A DNA stretch of 64,000 nucleotides, from contig AJWJ01000008.1 of the NCBI GenBank assembly GCA_000277445.1, forward strand, positions 47,054-111,053, written 5' to 3'. Positions 10,896 through 22,977 of this stretch are shown piece after piece (the first letter of the stretch is position 1; every line of letters starts with the position of its first letter). The notes under the pieces are model-generated. The model saw only the letters and a list, made by a program, of their open reading frames with translations, did not search any database and was not told the origin of the DNA. Both the position numbers and the translations under genes were made by a program. The stretch comes from Polysphondylium violaceum. Taxonomy: Eukaryota; Evosea; Eumycetozoa; Dictyosteliales; Dictyosteliaceae.

Positions 10896-12580
10896 ATGTC
10901 AAAGACTACTATCCTCACACAACCACAGATTCAAAAAATTTTTCTAGATCTAAATATAGATGAAGATGTTTGTAATCAAATTGCCTCTCTTCTCAATTCC
11001 AACTACATCAATACAAAAGAAAAATTATACATCGCCTTTTTTGATGATATGGAGTTGAGAAAAAAGTATAACATTGGTAATACTTTGTGTGATGGTCATT
11101 TTATGGACTTGAAAAAGAATCTATTAGAAGGTATTCAAAAATAAAATGCCAAACCTTACGACACATGGTCACTAAACTCTAGACTAACACTTTAATATTT
11201 TCCTACAACCATACTCTATTACTAATAGAATCAACTACGAAAAAAACTATATTTACTGATCTCCTCCCCCTTGTTGGTGAACATTATACTTTATCAGCTT
11301 CCTATGTTGGTAATAATCAAGTAGCCACTTTAACGGAAAGCCAAGACTTTGAGTTTGTCGATGGTCTAAATCTTGAATCAGAGTCGAGTTTGATTTGGAG
11401 GATGAGTAATGACGGAAAGCTCTCGGAGCTCACAAATCATTCAGAGGCACAGATTATCTTTTATATAAAACTTGTCTTTTTCGAGGTTTTTCAGGCATTG
11501 GGTCTTTGCGGTGTACTTGATCTGGATCATGATTATAGTCTAACATACAAGAACCCAACTAGTACTTGCATGATAGGCCTTCAACACCAACATGGTCATC
11601 CTATTGGAGTGGTGGAGGTTGTGAAACAAGGTAATGATAACATTCTAAATTCTGCCCATCTTGATGGTAAAATGTTAGATTCCATGCTTAGACTTTATAA
11701 TGTTTATGGACAAAAGAATGTTTTTGGAATTGCTACAACTTATCAAGAATGGAGAATCTATTGGTTACCAGAATGTGGTCAATATGCCAAATCTAAAGTT
11801 GTTGATGCTATATTCAAAGAATCTATTGTCCATGATCATTTTATCCCTTTATATAACACAGATCTATCTATTAGATCATCAGTTCTTCCTCAAACTCACC
11901 AACCAAGATTGATTTGTGCAACTCCGATAATCTCATATACTAATAGACTTCTTCCCCAGTACCTATGTTCAGTTGTATCGAAAATGTACCATAGATCCTT
12001 TTCCAACACTCCCCTCTATTCACCAGAGAAACTCTTTATCCAACTCACAGAGAAATCATGGTGTTGGACATTGGCTCCAGAGACTATTCTAGATCTAGTC
12101 TACGATATTGGTGCATTTGGAAAGATAGACTCTATACTCTTGCTCCAAGACTTTAGAGGAGCTACCCATGGAAGAGTATGGCTTGCGTGCTCAAGTAGAG
12201 GAAATGTTTTTGTAGTCAAGTTTCCCACTGACGACTCATTCATGCAAATGGAACTAACCATTTGGGAAAAAGTTTGGGGTTTACCAACTTTGAAGGGAAA
12301 ATGGAACGGAGCAAAAGGATTCCTGATGCCTTTTGTTTTACCTGCTTCCCAAACCGATTGGGAAGATCCAACCTTTATTCCTTTGGTAGCACAAGCTGTT
12401 CGCTCCCTCGTCGATGCCCTTTATCACCACAACGATCTCCATCGTCGACATGTTGGTCTATACAAAAAGGGTGGCCAAAAGGTTGTTGTCTTTTTTGATC
12501 TTTCCAGTATGTTGACTATTTCACCAAAAGAAAAGGAATTTTATTATCTCGACATGCTCAATAACTTGGACTTGAGTTGA
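10896..12580 (+). CDS. protein-kinase-like protein with nuclease-like header (Crinkler/CR-effector-type architecture)
   Basis: Two exons, 10896..11130 and 11229..12580, 528 aa; the 98-nt intron joins in frame (LLE|ESTTKK). Residues ~1-78 are a small helical domain. Residues ~130-260 contain GVVEVVKQ followed by a helix and YGQKNVFGIATTYQEWRIYWL. This pattern resembles the PD-(D/E)xK-like header, with a GQ-helix and a W-x-x-x-W strand, that precedes kinase domains in some eukaryotic CR-type proteins. The C-terminal ~200 residues look kinase-like: a Gly-containing start (GATHGRVWLA), a VFVVKFP strand with the candidate ATP-binding Lys, a hinge-like segment, and a catalytic-loop candidate HNDLHRRHVG. 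A VVFFDLSS strand follows, in the position of DFG. The HRD and DFG equivalents are altered, so activity is uncertain. The family name is inference. Confidence 0.65.
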
Positions 12581-13983
12581 ACCACAACCCTCTCTCGACC
12601 CAAATAAATAAACAATAGCAACAAAGAACTAGGATGCAGGATTGTTATGTTTGGCTAACCAATCAACTAATCATCTATATTTTCATAAATAATAGTTTAC
12701 TAAATAAATAAAGCTCCATATCTCCCTCACTTGATCTGTATTGTGTGTTTGCCAATTATTATCTTTTTCTTTCTTTCTTGCTCATCATCGTGCGATCAAT
12801 CGAAAAAGATGATCATCACCTCTTTGCAAACACCTAAATGCCTGAGACATCACAGTGCGCGACGTGCAGGATTGATCAATGTGGATCTAAATTTGGTGAG
12901 TGTGGTATCAATCCTTTTGTGTAAAACACAAACTCTTCCCCATTTTGTGCAACAAAATTCATCAAGTAAGTGATTATTTTTTGATGAAAACAATCCTCAA
13001 ATCACACCCACACTTTTTTTCAACGAAAAAAAATCGAGGAAAATCCAGTATTTTGAAAAAAAATAAAAAAATTCAAAAAAAAAACTACCTTTACCAAAAA
13101 TAGTTTTGAAAGCAACCAACGATTTTATTATTTTTGCATAGTTTTATAATATTATAAACACAAAATATTTTTAACCTCTTTTTATTTTTTTATATTGTTA
13201 AAACTAGTATTATTCAACAATCATTTTCTCTTTGTATGTACCGTAATAAAATTAAATATTTCTCCACACACATATACAATCTCAAACAACAACACCCTCC
13301 TAAAACAAACCACATACCACACATATCATATCCTATATTCATCACCACACCTGACATTCATCAAAACACATTTGCCACTCAATACCATTAATATCATTTT
13401 TAACACCTTTGAAAAAAATTTGTACACACAGAATAAGTGTGTGTGTTGTGTGAGAGAGGAGAGTGTGATTTGTTTTTTATTTTTTTTTAATTTTATTTTT
13501 TCAATTATTATTAATATTACTCATCACTCACTCATCACTATCATCTTCAAAAGTATCAGTATCAGTATCAGTATCAGTATAATCATCAACCATAGACATA
13601 ATTAATAAATAATAAATACAGTATAGTATAGTAATCAGATCAACAAAACAGTAATAGTAATCATCATTCACCTCGTTCTCCTCACTCGCTCACCTACCTC
13701 AAACAACCCTATTTTTTTTTTGTATTGTGTTTTTTCATAAAACTTATTTCTTTCTTTTTTTTTTTTTTTTTATTAAAAGTTTATTTTTTTTTATTAATAG
13801 TTTTTTATATATAAAAATAGAAGCATAGGTAGAATTATATATCTATATGTATATTAGCAAACAATAGTAGAGGAAACAACACAAACGTATAGTTATCATC
13901 ATAATCACACAATTATCAAAAAAATCCACCTCAGTAATAGTAATATCACAAACACAGTAATAATAATAATATAATACACAAAA
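12581..13983. other. 1.4-kb upstream region of the CaMK-type gene
   Basis: A less AT-rich patch at 12800-12900 contains a 54-codon open frame (12809-12973, see findings). The rest of the plus strand is A/C-rich (13260-13400) with long A or T runs. A run of AGTATC units sits at about 13552-13580. I see no convincing gene; it probably holds the promoter and 5' leader of the kinase gene. Confidence 0.5.
13552..13580. repeat. hexanucleotide microsatellite AGTATC
   Basis: About five tandem AGTATC copies in non-coding DNA upstream of the CaMK-type gene. Confidence 0.8.
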
Positions 13984-15397
13984 ATGGGTTGTTTTAATTC
14001 AAAAGAAGCTAAACCAAGAGATGAACAAACAAAGGTTCAACCAAATCCAAACGAAACCACTGCAAAAACAGCAGAGGTTAGAGCTGAAGAGAAAATTTCT
14101 TCTGCCCGTATGTTTCAATATAAATGCTTTTTCACACAGCAGAACATCTTACTAATAACAATACTATTATATAGAGGATATATCAATTGGTAATGTAGAG
14201 GATCACTACATTGTTGGAAAAGAATTGGGAAGGTTTGTATATAACACCACTCACATACATTTTATTTTGCAAAGGATGTCGCATGTGATTTTTTTACCCT
14301 TACCTTCATGTAAAAAAAAAATTGCACCACAACCACATTATGTGAAAAAAAAAAACACACATATACTAATACTAAAATGATATTATTTAATGTAGAGGTG
14401 CATTCTCTGTTGTACGTGAAGGTACCAAGAAGGGCAGCAGTGAAAAGGTAGCATTGAAATATATCGAAAAGAAATTTGTTAAAAAGAAGCACATTGAACA
14501 ATTGAGAAGAGAAATTGATATTATGAAAAAAGTTAGTCATCAAAATGTTTTGGCCTTGAAAGAAATCTTTGAAAGTGATTCTCATCTTACACTCGTAATG
14601 GAATTGTAAGTTGTTGTTATGATGATAACTTGTAGTTGAATATTCAAAAAAACTAATCAATATCTCTCTACACACCTATATAGAGTAACTGGTGGAGAAT
14701 TGTTTTATAAAATTGTAGAAAGAGGGTCATTTACAGAAAAAGATGCTCGTAATGTTGTTAGACAAGTTTGTGCTGGTGTTGAATATTTACACTCTCAAGG
14801 TATTGCTCATAGAGATCTTAAACCAGAGAATCTTTTATGTTCTGGTGAAGGTGATGATATGATTATTAAAATTGCAGATTTTGGTCTTAGTAAAATTTTT
14901 GGAGCTGGTGAGGCACTTGAAACTAGTTGCGGTACTCCAGATTATGTTGCCCCAGAAGTATTAACTGGTGGAAGTTATGATAACGCCGTAGATATGTGGA
15001 GTATTGGTGTTATTACTTATATTTTACTTTGTGGTTTCCCTCCCTTCTATGCCTCAAGTCAAAATCTCTTGTTTGAAAAGATTCTCACTGCTGACTATGA
15101 TTTCCCAGAACCAGAATGGACTCATGTATCCGATAATGGTAATTATTGTTTATATATAAATATATTATTTACTCAGGTATACGCATAATACTAATATCGA
15201 ATCAAATTTTCTTAGCTAAAAACTTTATTAGAAATTTGATTGTCAAGGATCCAGATCAAAGACACACAGCAAAGAAATGTTTAGAAGATGCCTGGATTAC
15301 TGGATCAGAGGTTAATCAATCTGATCTCCACAGTCACTTTGCTGAAAAGATGAAGAAATATAATGACCAAAGAAGAAATGCTCAACCAGCAATGTAA
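13984..15397 (+). CDS. CaMK-family serine/threonine kinase, probably N-myristoylated
   Basis: Five exons: 13984..14107, 14175..14232, 14396..14605, 14684..15138 and 15216..15397, giving 342 aa with every junction in frame. The N terminus MGCFNSKEAK fits N-myristoylation at Gly2 with an adjacent palmitoylatable Cys3. A complete kinase domain follows: glycine loop GKELGRGAFSVV, VALKYI with the ATP Lys, HRDLKPENLL and DFGLSKIFG. It continues with the activation segment CGTPDYVAPEV and subdomain IX/X, DMWSIGVITYILLCGFPPF. The subdomain order and GTPDYVAPE resemble CaMK1/DAPK-like kinases. The C-terminal tail after the kinase core is short and basic (EKMKKYNDQRRNAQ). It could serve as an autoinhibitory or calmodulin-binding helix, but I cannot show this. 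Membrane location is inferred from the N terminus. Confidence 0.9.
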
Positions 15398-15763
15398 AAA
15401 CAGTAACAATACTAAAAATATCAAATAATAATAATAATAATAAATAATAATAATAATAATAATAATGTGATATGGGTTACAAAAGAATTTTTTTTAAAAT
15501 ACAAAAAAAATAAATAAAATTTGTTTTATCTAAAAGAAAAAAAATATTCAAATCAATGGTATAATTTAAAATACCAAATCAAAGATATATATAAATAGTG
15601 TGCAATGTATCATATGAAATAATGATGTGTACACCAGAGTTTTTTTTTTATTTTTTTAAATTAATTTGGTTTTTTACATTTTTTTTTTTTTTTCTTTTTT
15701 TGACACACACTGTAAATAGTATTACTATTGTTGTTTTATACATCATTATAGGAAATAGGAATC
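15398..15763. other. intergenic with AAT microsatellite
   Basis: Contains an AAT/ATA trinucleotide tract (about 15424-15466) just after the kinase stop, then A and T runs leading to the Sec14-like gene. No gene is seen. Confidence 0.6.
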
Positions 15764-17147
15764 ATGAGTGGATATATTCAAGATTTGTCAGAGAATCAAA
15801 GCAAATCACTTGCTACATTTAAACAACAATTTGATGAAAATATTGGGAAAGTAAAGAGTGAGTTAGATTCCCAATCAACATTAAAGATCTATGGCGTTGA
15901 TTTAGAGTCTGACTCTAGTCAAAGAGATATTATTTTTTTGAAATTTTTAAGAGCAAGGGATTTCAAGTCTGACCAATCGTATCAAATGCTTGTTGATAGT
16001 TTAAAATGGAGAAAAGAATTTAATACAGACAATATCTTGAATGAAACTTTCCCCGATTGTTATAAGACTATTGGTGGAATTCATAAAACTGATAAAGATG
16101 GACGTCCTGTTATGGTCAATTACTATAACAATATTGATGTCAACACTGTATGTATTATCTATTCTCATTAAAGATGATATTCTTTTTTATTAATGATTTC
16201 ATAAAAAAAAAACTGGAAATATATAAAGGTATTTGGAAATGGTGTTGCAGAGTTTTTGAGATTCAAAGTTCAACAAATGGAAATGGCTATTCAACAACTT
16301 CAAGCTACAAATTGGCAAGTTGAAGATTTGGTAGTTATTCATGATTATAAAGATGTTTCTATGTTTAGAGTAAATAATTGTTTTTTTATATTTTCTCATT
16401 CATATAATTTGGTATTAGATATTAATACAGTTTTATTGATATTTTTAGATGGACCCAAGAGTAAAACAAGCTTCATCCCAAACTATCCAAACACTTCAAA
16501 ACAACTATCCAGAGTTTTTGTTTAGAAAGTTTTTTATCAATGTTCCATATATTTTCCAAGCACTCTATTCATTATTTACAGTTTTTTCAAGTGAAAGAAC
16601 TAAAAGTAAATTCAATGTACTTGCATCAGAGTATAGAAAGAGTTTATTAAACTATATTGCCATTGAAAATTTACCACATGAATTGGGTGGTTTCCAAAAC
16701 AATAATGATGCTGATTTCAATTCAATTACCACCATTGAACTTAAACCAAAGTCAACCCATGATATAGAATTGGGATTCTTGGATACTGATAAAACTGTGG
16801 AATGGGAATTCATTGTCTTGGATGGTGGTAATGACGTAAACTCACAAATCCTTTTAAACAATACTAAACAATGTTTATCAATTAAATCAAAAGAATCAAA
16901 CACTGCTGGTTCTTTTCAAATTGAAGAAGATGGAAAATATTCGTTTATGTTTGATAATTCTCAACTCAATCAAACCAAAACTATTGCATATAGAATTTTA
17001 TCAAAATCAAAATCAATTCATTTGCATACCAATAATACTTCAACGACAACAACTACTACCACAACCACAAATATTGATGATAAACCAACAACTCCTCAAC
17101 AAGAGGAAGAAGAACAAAAACAAGAACAAGATAAAGTTGAAAATTAA
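15764..17147 (+). CDS. Sec14-like protein: CRAL-TRIO plus GOLD-like domain
   Basis: Three exons, 15764..16147, 16229..16369 and 16449..17147, 407 aa. Residues ~40-110 form the CRAL-TRIO N-terminal helical bundle (IIFLKFLRARDFKSDQSYQML, then LKWRKEF). The lipid-binding CRAL-TRIO domain runs to about residue 240 (GGIHKTDKDGRPVMVNYY; VEDLVVIHDYKDVSM; LQNNYPEFLFRKFFINVP). After LPHELGGF comes a beta-rich region (IELGFLDTDKTVEWEFIVLDGG) that resembles the GOLD domain found downstream of Sec14 in animal SEC14L and plant patellin proteins. The tail is Thr/Glu/Lys-rich. Expected role: phosphoinositide or lipid transfer. Stop codon lies only 41 bp from that of the convergent FERM gene. Confidence 0.87.
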
Positions 17148-17188
17148 TAAACCTATACATTATATTCAAAAAAGAGTTGATTTATTCA

Positions 17189-18564
17189 TTATTTTTTTAA
17201 ATCTTTTTCCCATTCTACAGCCCAATCATGAAGTAAATCATTTACCAACTCACCTTGACGAGTTTTAAAGGTATAGACTTTTGTAGGATCAGATTTGTTT
17301 GTATTGACTTGAATTGTGAATGATGTTGGGGTCGAGTCCCAAACGAGTACATCTTTATAGTGATAAGAGACAATCTTCATTGCCTTTGGATCAATGATAT
17401 GAAATCCATTACCATTGACTCCCAAAGACACTTTGCCTTGAAATTCTTGTTGGAAAAATGAATGATTGGTGGGAATATACTTTGCATCGAAAAAGGTTGA
17501 ACCGTAGTAAGTCCATCTTTGACATGTCTCGAGATAGGCTCTCTTGAGTTGAGCGGGATCAGATCCTCTGAGTAGAGTGTGTTGAGGGATGACCAATGCC
17601 TCCCATTCCTCTGGCTTTCTTTTACTCTTTAAGTGACTGGGTATGTATCTGTCGATAGACTCTTTAAAGTGACTTTGATGCTCGGCTTTATGATCACCCA
17701 CAGAGACTTGTAATTGAATGGATGCCAATTTCAATGCGATATCTTCCTCACATGGGTAATTGCTGTTGATGACATTGTGAATGGCTTGAATATAAAACAA
17801 ATGAGTGGCTTCATTTGAAACAATAGATTTCTCTAGTGACAATGGGAGTACACTGGTTGGTCTATAAACCAATCTAAAGTGACCCTCTTCACCCAAAGTT
17901 GGGAATGATGATCTCAATTTAGATGCATGCTCAATAGCAACCGTTGTAGACATTGAAGTCGATGTCGATGACGATTTCTTTTTACCAATAGTCAAGAATC
18001 CCAATTTACCACCTCCTGATGAAGATTTGAGACTGTTGCTGTCGTCTGCTGTTGTTGCTGCTGTTGTATTGTCTGTTGTTGGTGATGAGGGTGGTGGCGT
18101 AGTGTTTCCACTACTGCTACTACTACTACCACCTCTAATCTTCATCTTTATTGTATTTCCAAGTAACTTTGGACTGCTAATAGGTGATATTGTTTCTTCC
18201 TCTTTATTACAATATCTCTTTTTCAAAATACTCCAATTATTGATAACCTCTGATATATTTTGATGATTAAATAATAACCATTCTAATTATATTATTATAT
18301 TATAACAAGTATTAATATTTGTATCATACCCACACACATATATATTATCAGCTGGCATCTCTAGTTACCTATATCATCATTTTGAGCCCAAATAAAAAAA
18401 CATTCGGCATCTTTGTTATTGATACCAATTTTTTCAGAGACTAGATCCCACAATTGATCACCAGTTGTGTTGTTGGGATCAATGGGTAATGTTTTATGTG
18501 TATCATCAATAAAGTATATTCTAATCAAAACTTGATTATCTTTTAAAATTTTTTTTTCTGTCAT
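17189..18564 (-). CDS. FERM-domain protein
   Basis: Two exons on the minus strand, 18564..18369 and 18282..17189, 429 aa. The junction reads QNDDI|EWLLFNHQNISEV and keeps frame. The F1 lobe starts near residue 12 (VLIRIYFIDDTHKTLPID, a ubiquitin-like start). A Ser/Thr/Pro-rich insert of about 70 residues interrupts F1 and F2. F2 is helical (FRLVYRPTSVLPLSLEKS; HLFYIQAIHNVI; DIALKLASIQLQV). F3 is PH-like (KVSLGVNGNGFHIID; IVSYHYKDVLVWDSTP; TKVYTFKTRQGELVNDLLHDW). FERM domains tether membrane proteins or phosphoinositides to the cytoskeleton. I chose the start at 18564 because the 29 upstream codons of the frame are AT-run translation. No other domain is seen, and the subfamily is not resolved. 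Confidence 0.8.
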
Positions 18565-19698
18565 TTTTTCTTGTTCTATTTTTAAATCATATGATATCAG
18601 AAACTTGGGAGGGTGCGCGATACCAAAACAATATATATAATAAAAATACAAAGTAAAGTAGAGTATATATCTTTTAGATCAGATAAACAAAATAATGTAC
18701 AAAGGGATAAAAATACAAATCTAATGATAATAATGATAATGATACTGATAATGATAATGATTTTATTGTTTTAGTAAAGGGTGTTTTTTGTGTGAGAAAA
18801 AAAATCTAAAAAAATTTTAATTTTAAAAAAAAAAAAAGATCTCGTCAAAAACTGTTATTCAGATCGATTGATTGCAAAATTAGTTTTTCAATCTTTATTT
18901 TTTTTAAACTATGAAACTCTCCCAAATATAAATGATAAGAGCAAGTATCAAAACAAATGATCATTATTATGAAACCTTTCAAATATTAAAATTTGATTTA
19001 GCAAATATGCCCAATATTTTTTTAAATCTCTTCATCATATTTCACAAACTCATTCTATTCTTGTTTTATGATGATGTCTTATCAATTTATATCTTTGCAT
19101 GAATTACAAATTTTAACCAAAGATTTGTTTGACTATAAATTAATTCTGTTGAAAAATAAAGGCTTTCAAGAAAAATTTGTCAACAACTAAAAAAGATTCA
19201 CTCCTTTTTTACTCAGGAAAACAACAATAGCTATTTCCCAACATTTTTATTATTCTCACTCATTATAATCTTTCCATAAAAGTTAATGGTATATATTCTT
19301 TTCAAAACTTTACTAAGAGAATCATTATTGTTGCTTTATTTATTTTAAATTTATCTGTTTTTTTTTTTTAAGATAATTCAATTTATCATAATAGTATAAA
19401 ATATATTTATAAAACAAGGTATTTATATTTAAAATTTAAAGAATAAAATCAGAAGAGAATAATAAAAAGAGAAATCAAAATGAGAGATTAGATTTGATAG
19501 TTTCTCTCTCTCCTATATTATGATAAAAAAATAACTAGTATTTCTCCTAAATTTGTGTTGATACTCTCCCTCTCTCTCTCTAAAAAGAGAAATATATACC
19601 TAGTTAGATCTAAACCCCCACCTCACCACATAAACTTTTATGTTTGTTAAGTATAAATATCTGTTGTGCTCTATCTCTAAAAATAAAGATAAATGAGA

Positions 19699-19708
19699 GT
19701 GGGTGTGT
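19699..19708 (+). promoter_or_regulatory. G-box-like element upstream of rab7A
   Basis: The motif GTGGGTGTGT lies about 230 bp upstream of the rab7A start. It resembles the G/T-rich G-box bound by GBF in Dictyostelium developmental promoters. The match is by motif only. Confidence 0.3.
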
Positions 19709-19742
19709 AAATAATTTTCTTGAGATTTTTTTCTGGAGGAAA

Positions 19743-19765
19743 AGTTTCTCTATCACGGAGAAACT
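19743..19765. repeat. inverted repeat, 8-bp stem, 7-nt loop
   Basis: AGTTTCTC and GAGAAACT are perfect complements separated by seven bases, 172 bp before the rab7A ATG. It could be a palindromic factor site or a leader hairpin. Confidence 0.5.
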
Positions 19766-19936
19766 CATTTTTTTGCTACTATAAAACAAACTGTAAATTT
19801 TTTTTTTTTTATATAATTTTTCAAATTTGAAAAAAAAACATTAGGATTTTTTTTTTTTCTCTTGTGATACACCAATTTTTTTTTTTTATTTTTTTTATAA
19901 CGATTCTTTCAATATATATACATAAATAGAAATAAC

Positions 19937-21067
<1,131 letters not shown>

Positions 21068-21249
21068 ATATAGTAATAGGTGCAGTAGGAGGAAAAAACC
21101 AAAAAAAACAATAAAAAAAAAAGAAATAAATAGTTTTGATTTTTGTAACAATTTTTATATAATTTAAAATAACAACAAAGGGGTATTGATTATTATTTAT
21201 TTCATGTTTATATTTTATTAGTTATTATACAGTATCTATTTATTTGTTT

Positions 21250-22279
21250 TTATTTTAATGGTATTTCAGAAAGATTTAATTTTAATCCATTGGCAACACC
21301 GATACAATGTAATACCATGTTTGGTCCAAAATTGTTGTTGTTGTTAAAAGGGATGGCTTTTTTTGAAACATTTGGAAATAATTGACCAACGGGCTTTAGA
21401 TCATTAAAGTAGAGTTGAGTGTTTAAATCTGATTCACCAGATAGATCAGAATTGTATTTTTCAAATTGTTCTCTAGGTTGATAAGATAGTTCTTGTAGAT
21501 TTGATCTTGCATACAAATAAATGGATTGATTGTCAATCAATACTCCACTTTGAGCACCAGCCATAATTAAAAATGCCATTCTTTTTTGCAAGAACCACAG
21601 TTTATTGGTTTCACCAGGTTCATCTCTTTTTACAATAATGAAAAATTCTGGTGGAACTTTGGTTATATAGTTGTGATCACTTGGTAATTTATCAAATTTT
21701 AAATTTGTTAATAATGATATATCTGGTATACTATAATATATTGGAGGTATGTATTAGTAACTGTCATATACGCGTATCTAAATAAAAATATATTTACAAA
21801 ATTGATTTTTTCTTTTGATTTTCATATTCAAATTGCAGATTATATCGAATGGATGAAGAGAATAAAGAGGAGCTTGTGATATTGTTTTTCTTGTACCAAT
21901 TCATAGTTTGATTAAATAGTGTTGTGCATTGTTGTTCAGAGAGTGGAGAGGACTGTTTGATAAATAGTATACCTTCTTCTTGTGTTTCAATTAGCAGTTT
22001 CTCACAGTTGGCCTCTATAATTGAAAGACAAGGATTTCCAAATACCCTCTTAAAGAACGGTAGTAGGGGTTTGACATCTATTGGTGTGGAAACGGTGATT
22101 TCAACTTGATCTTGATTGGTGAATGGCGATATGATGGCATCTTCGTTGACACTGTCAAACTCTGTATATTGTTTGGCATTTATGTGCCAAGGTAATTTAA
22201 TAAATTCCTTTTTAAGATCTTGATTAATGGTAATACTCTGAATATTTTCTAAGTTTTTTTCATCTTCTAATGTAATCAT
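21250..22279 (-). CDS. unrecognised protein, 320 aa
   Basis: Two exons on the minus strand, 22279..21798 and 21730..21250. The 67-nt GT..AG intron keeps frame (KKKSIF|IPDIS). I recognise no family. The protein looks like a cytosolic globular alpha/beta protein without signal peptide or membrane segment. The N-terminal half has a beta-alpha unit (VEITVSTPIDVKPLLPFFKR; LLIETQEEGILFIKQ). The C-terminal half has FFIIVKRDEPGETNKLWFLQ and a hydrophobic stretch AFLIMAGAQSGVLIDNQSIYLY. A short Asn run near the C terminus is a typical dictyostelid insertion. It converges with rab7A and is divergent from the JmjC-like gene. Confidence 0.7.
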
Positions 22280-22977
22280 TTTTTAATTACTATATGTTTT
22301 ACTATTACTATTGTTATTGTTGTTGTTTGTACTACTATAACTGATATTATTATTATGACAATGTTTATTTTTAACACACAATGATGGATTTCTGTGTGAG
22401 AGTGAGAGTGCTCCTTTTTTTGTGAAATTAGTGTTGTGGCAAAAAAAAATTAAAAAATTAAAAAAAAAAAATAAATTAAAATTGTTTGGATATCGATTTT
22501 TTCATTTTCCTTTTTTATTCAAAATGGTCGAAAAGTTATATAATTGGGGCTTGGGACAAGTCATATGATGAGAATGTGTGAATGTTGAAAATATTTTTTA
22601 TTTTCAAATAGTGAGTTTAACACATGTATTTCAATGAATGAGAATGAGTGTTTATACACTCCTGATATTTCTCTGTTTTTGTATTTATACTAAAATAAAA
22701 GAAATGAATTAACAGATTTTAATCTTTTTTTCTTAGCAAAAGATCACTTGGGAGGAAATGATTTTTATCATAAATAGAATAAATCATTTTTTTGTTTTTT
22801 GTGCAAAAATATTCAAAAAAAAGCATACTCCTCTGTGCTTGGGTATGAGATAAATTTGAAAAAATATTTAAAATTATGCTTTTTTTCATTTTTTTATTTT
22901 TCTCCATGATGCTCATGCTTGGGTATTAAAATTTTTAACGACTTTTATTAAAGGCACACTAAATATATATTGCGTAA
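22280..22977. promoter_or_regulatory. divergent intergenic region, no gene seen
   Basis: About 700 bp between two outward-facing start codons, with long A/T runs and two related stretches containing TGAGAATG (22570-22580, 22641-22650). No ORF is convincing. Confidence 0.45.

Larger units (their letters stand above)
18565..19936. other. 1.4-kb region upstream of rab7A and the FERM gene
   Basis: Divergent intergenic region with no convincing ORF. It contains a TGATAA-type microsatellite near 18724-18760, several long A/T runs, a G-box-like GTGGGTGTGT at 19699-19708 and a perfect 8-bp inverted repeat at 19743-19765. These are candidate promoter parts. Confidence 0.5.

Noticed and set aside
13195-13605. 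136-aa plus-strand frame before the kinase gene
   Set aside because: Thr/His/Ile content follows the A/C-rich DNA and an AGTATC microsatellite; it looks like untranslated leader or promoter.
17331-17341. T-loop-like GGTCGAGTCCC that could suggest a tRNA
   Set aside because: It lies within the FERM coding exon and no acceptor stem or anticodon arm can be drawn around it.
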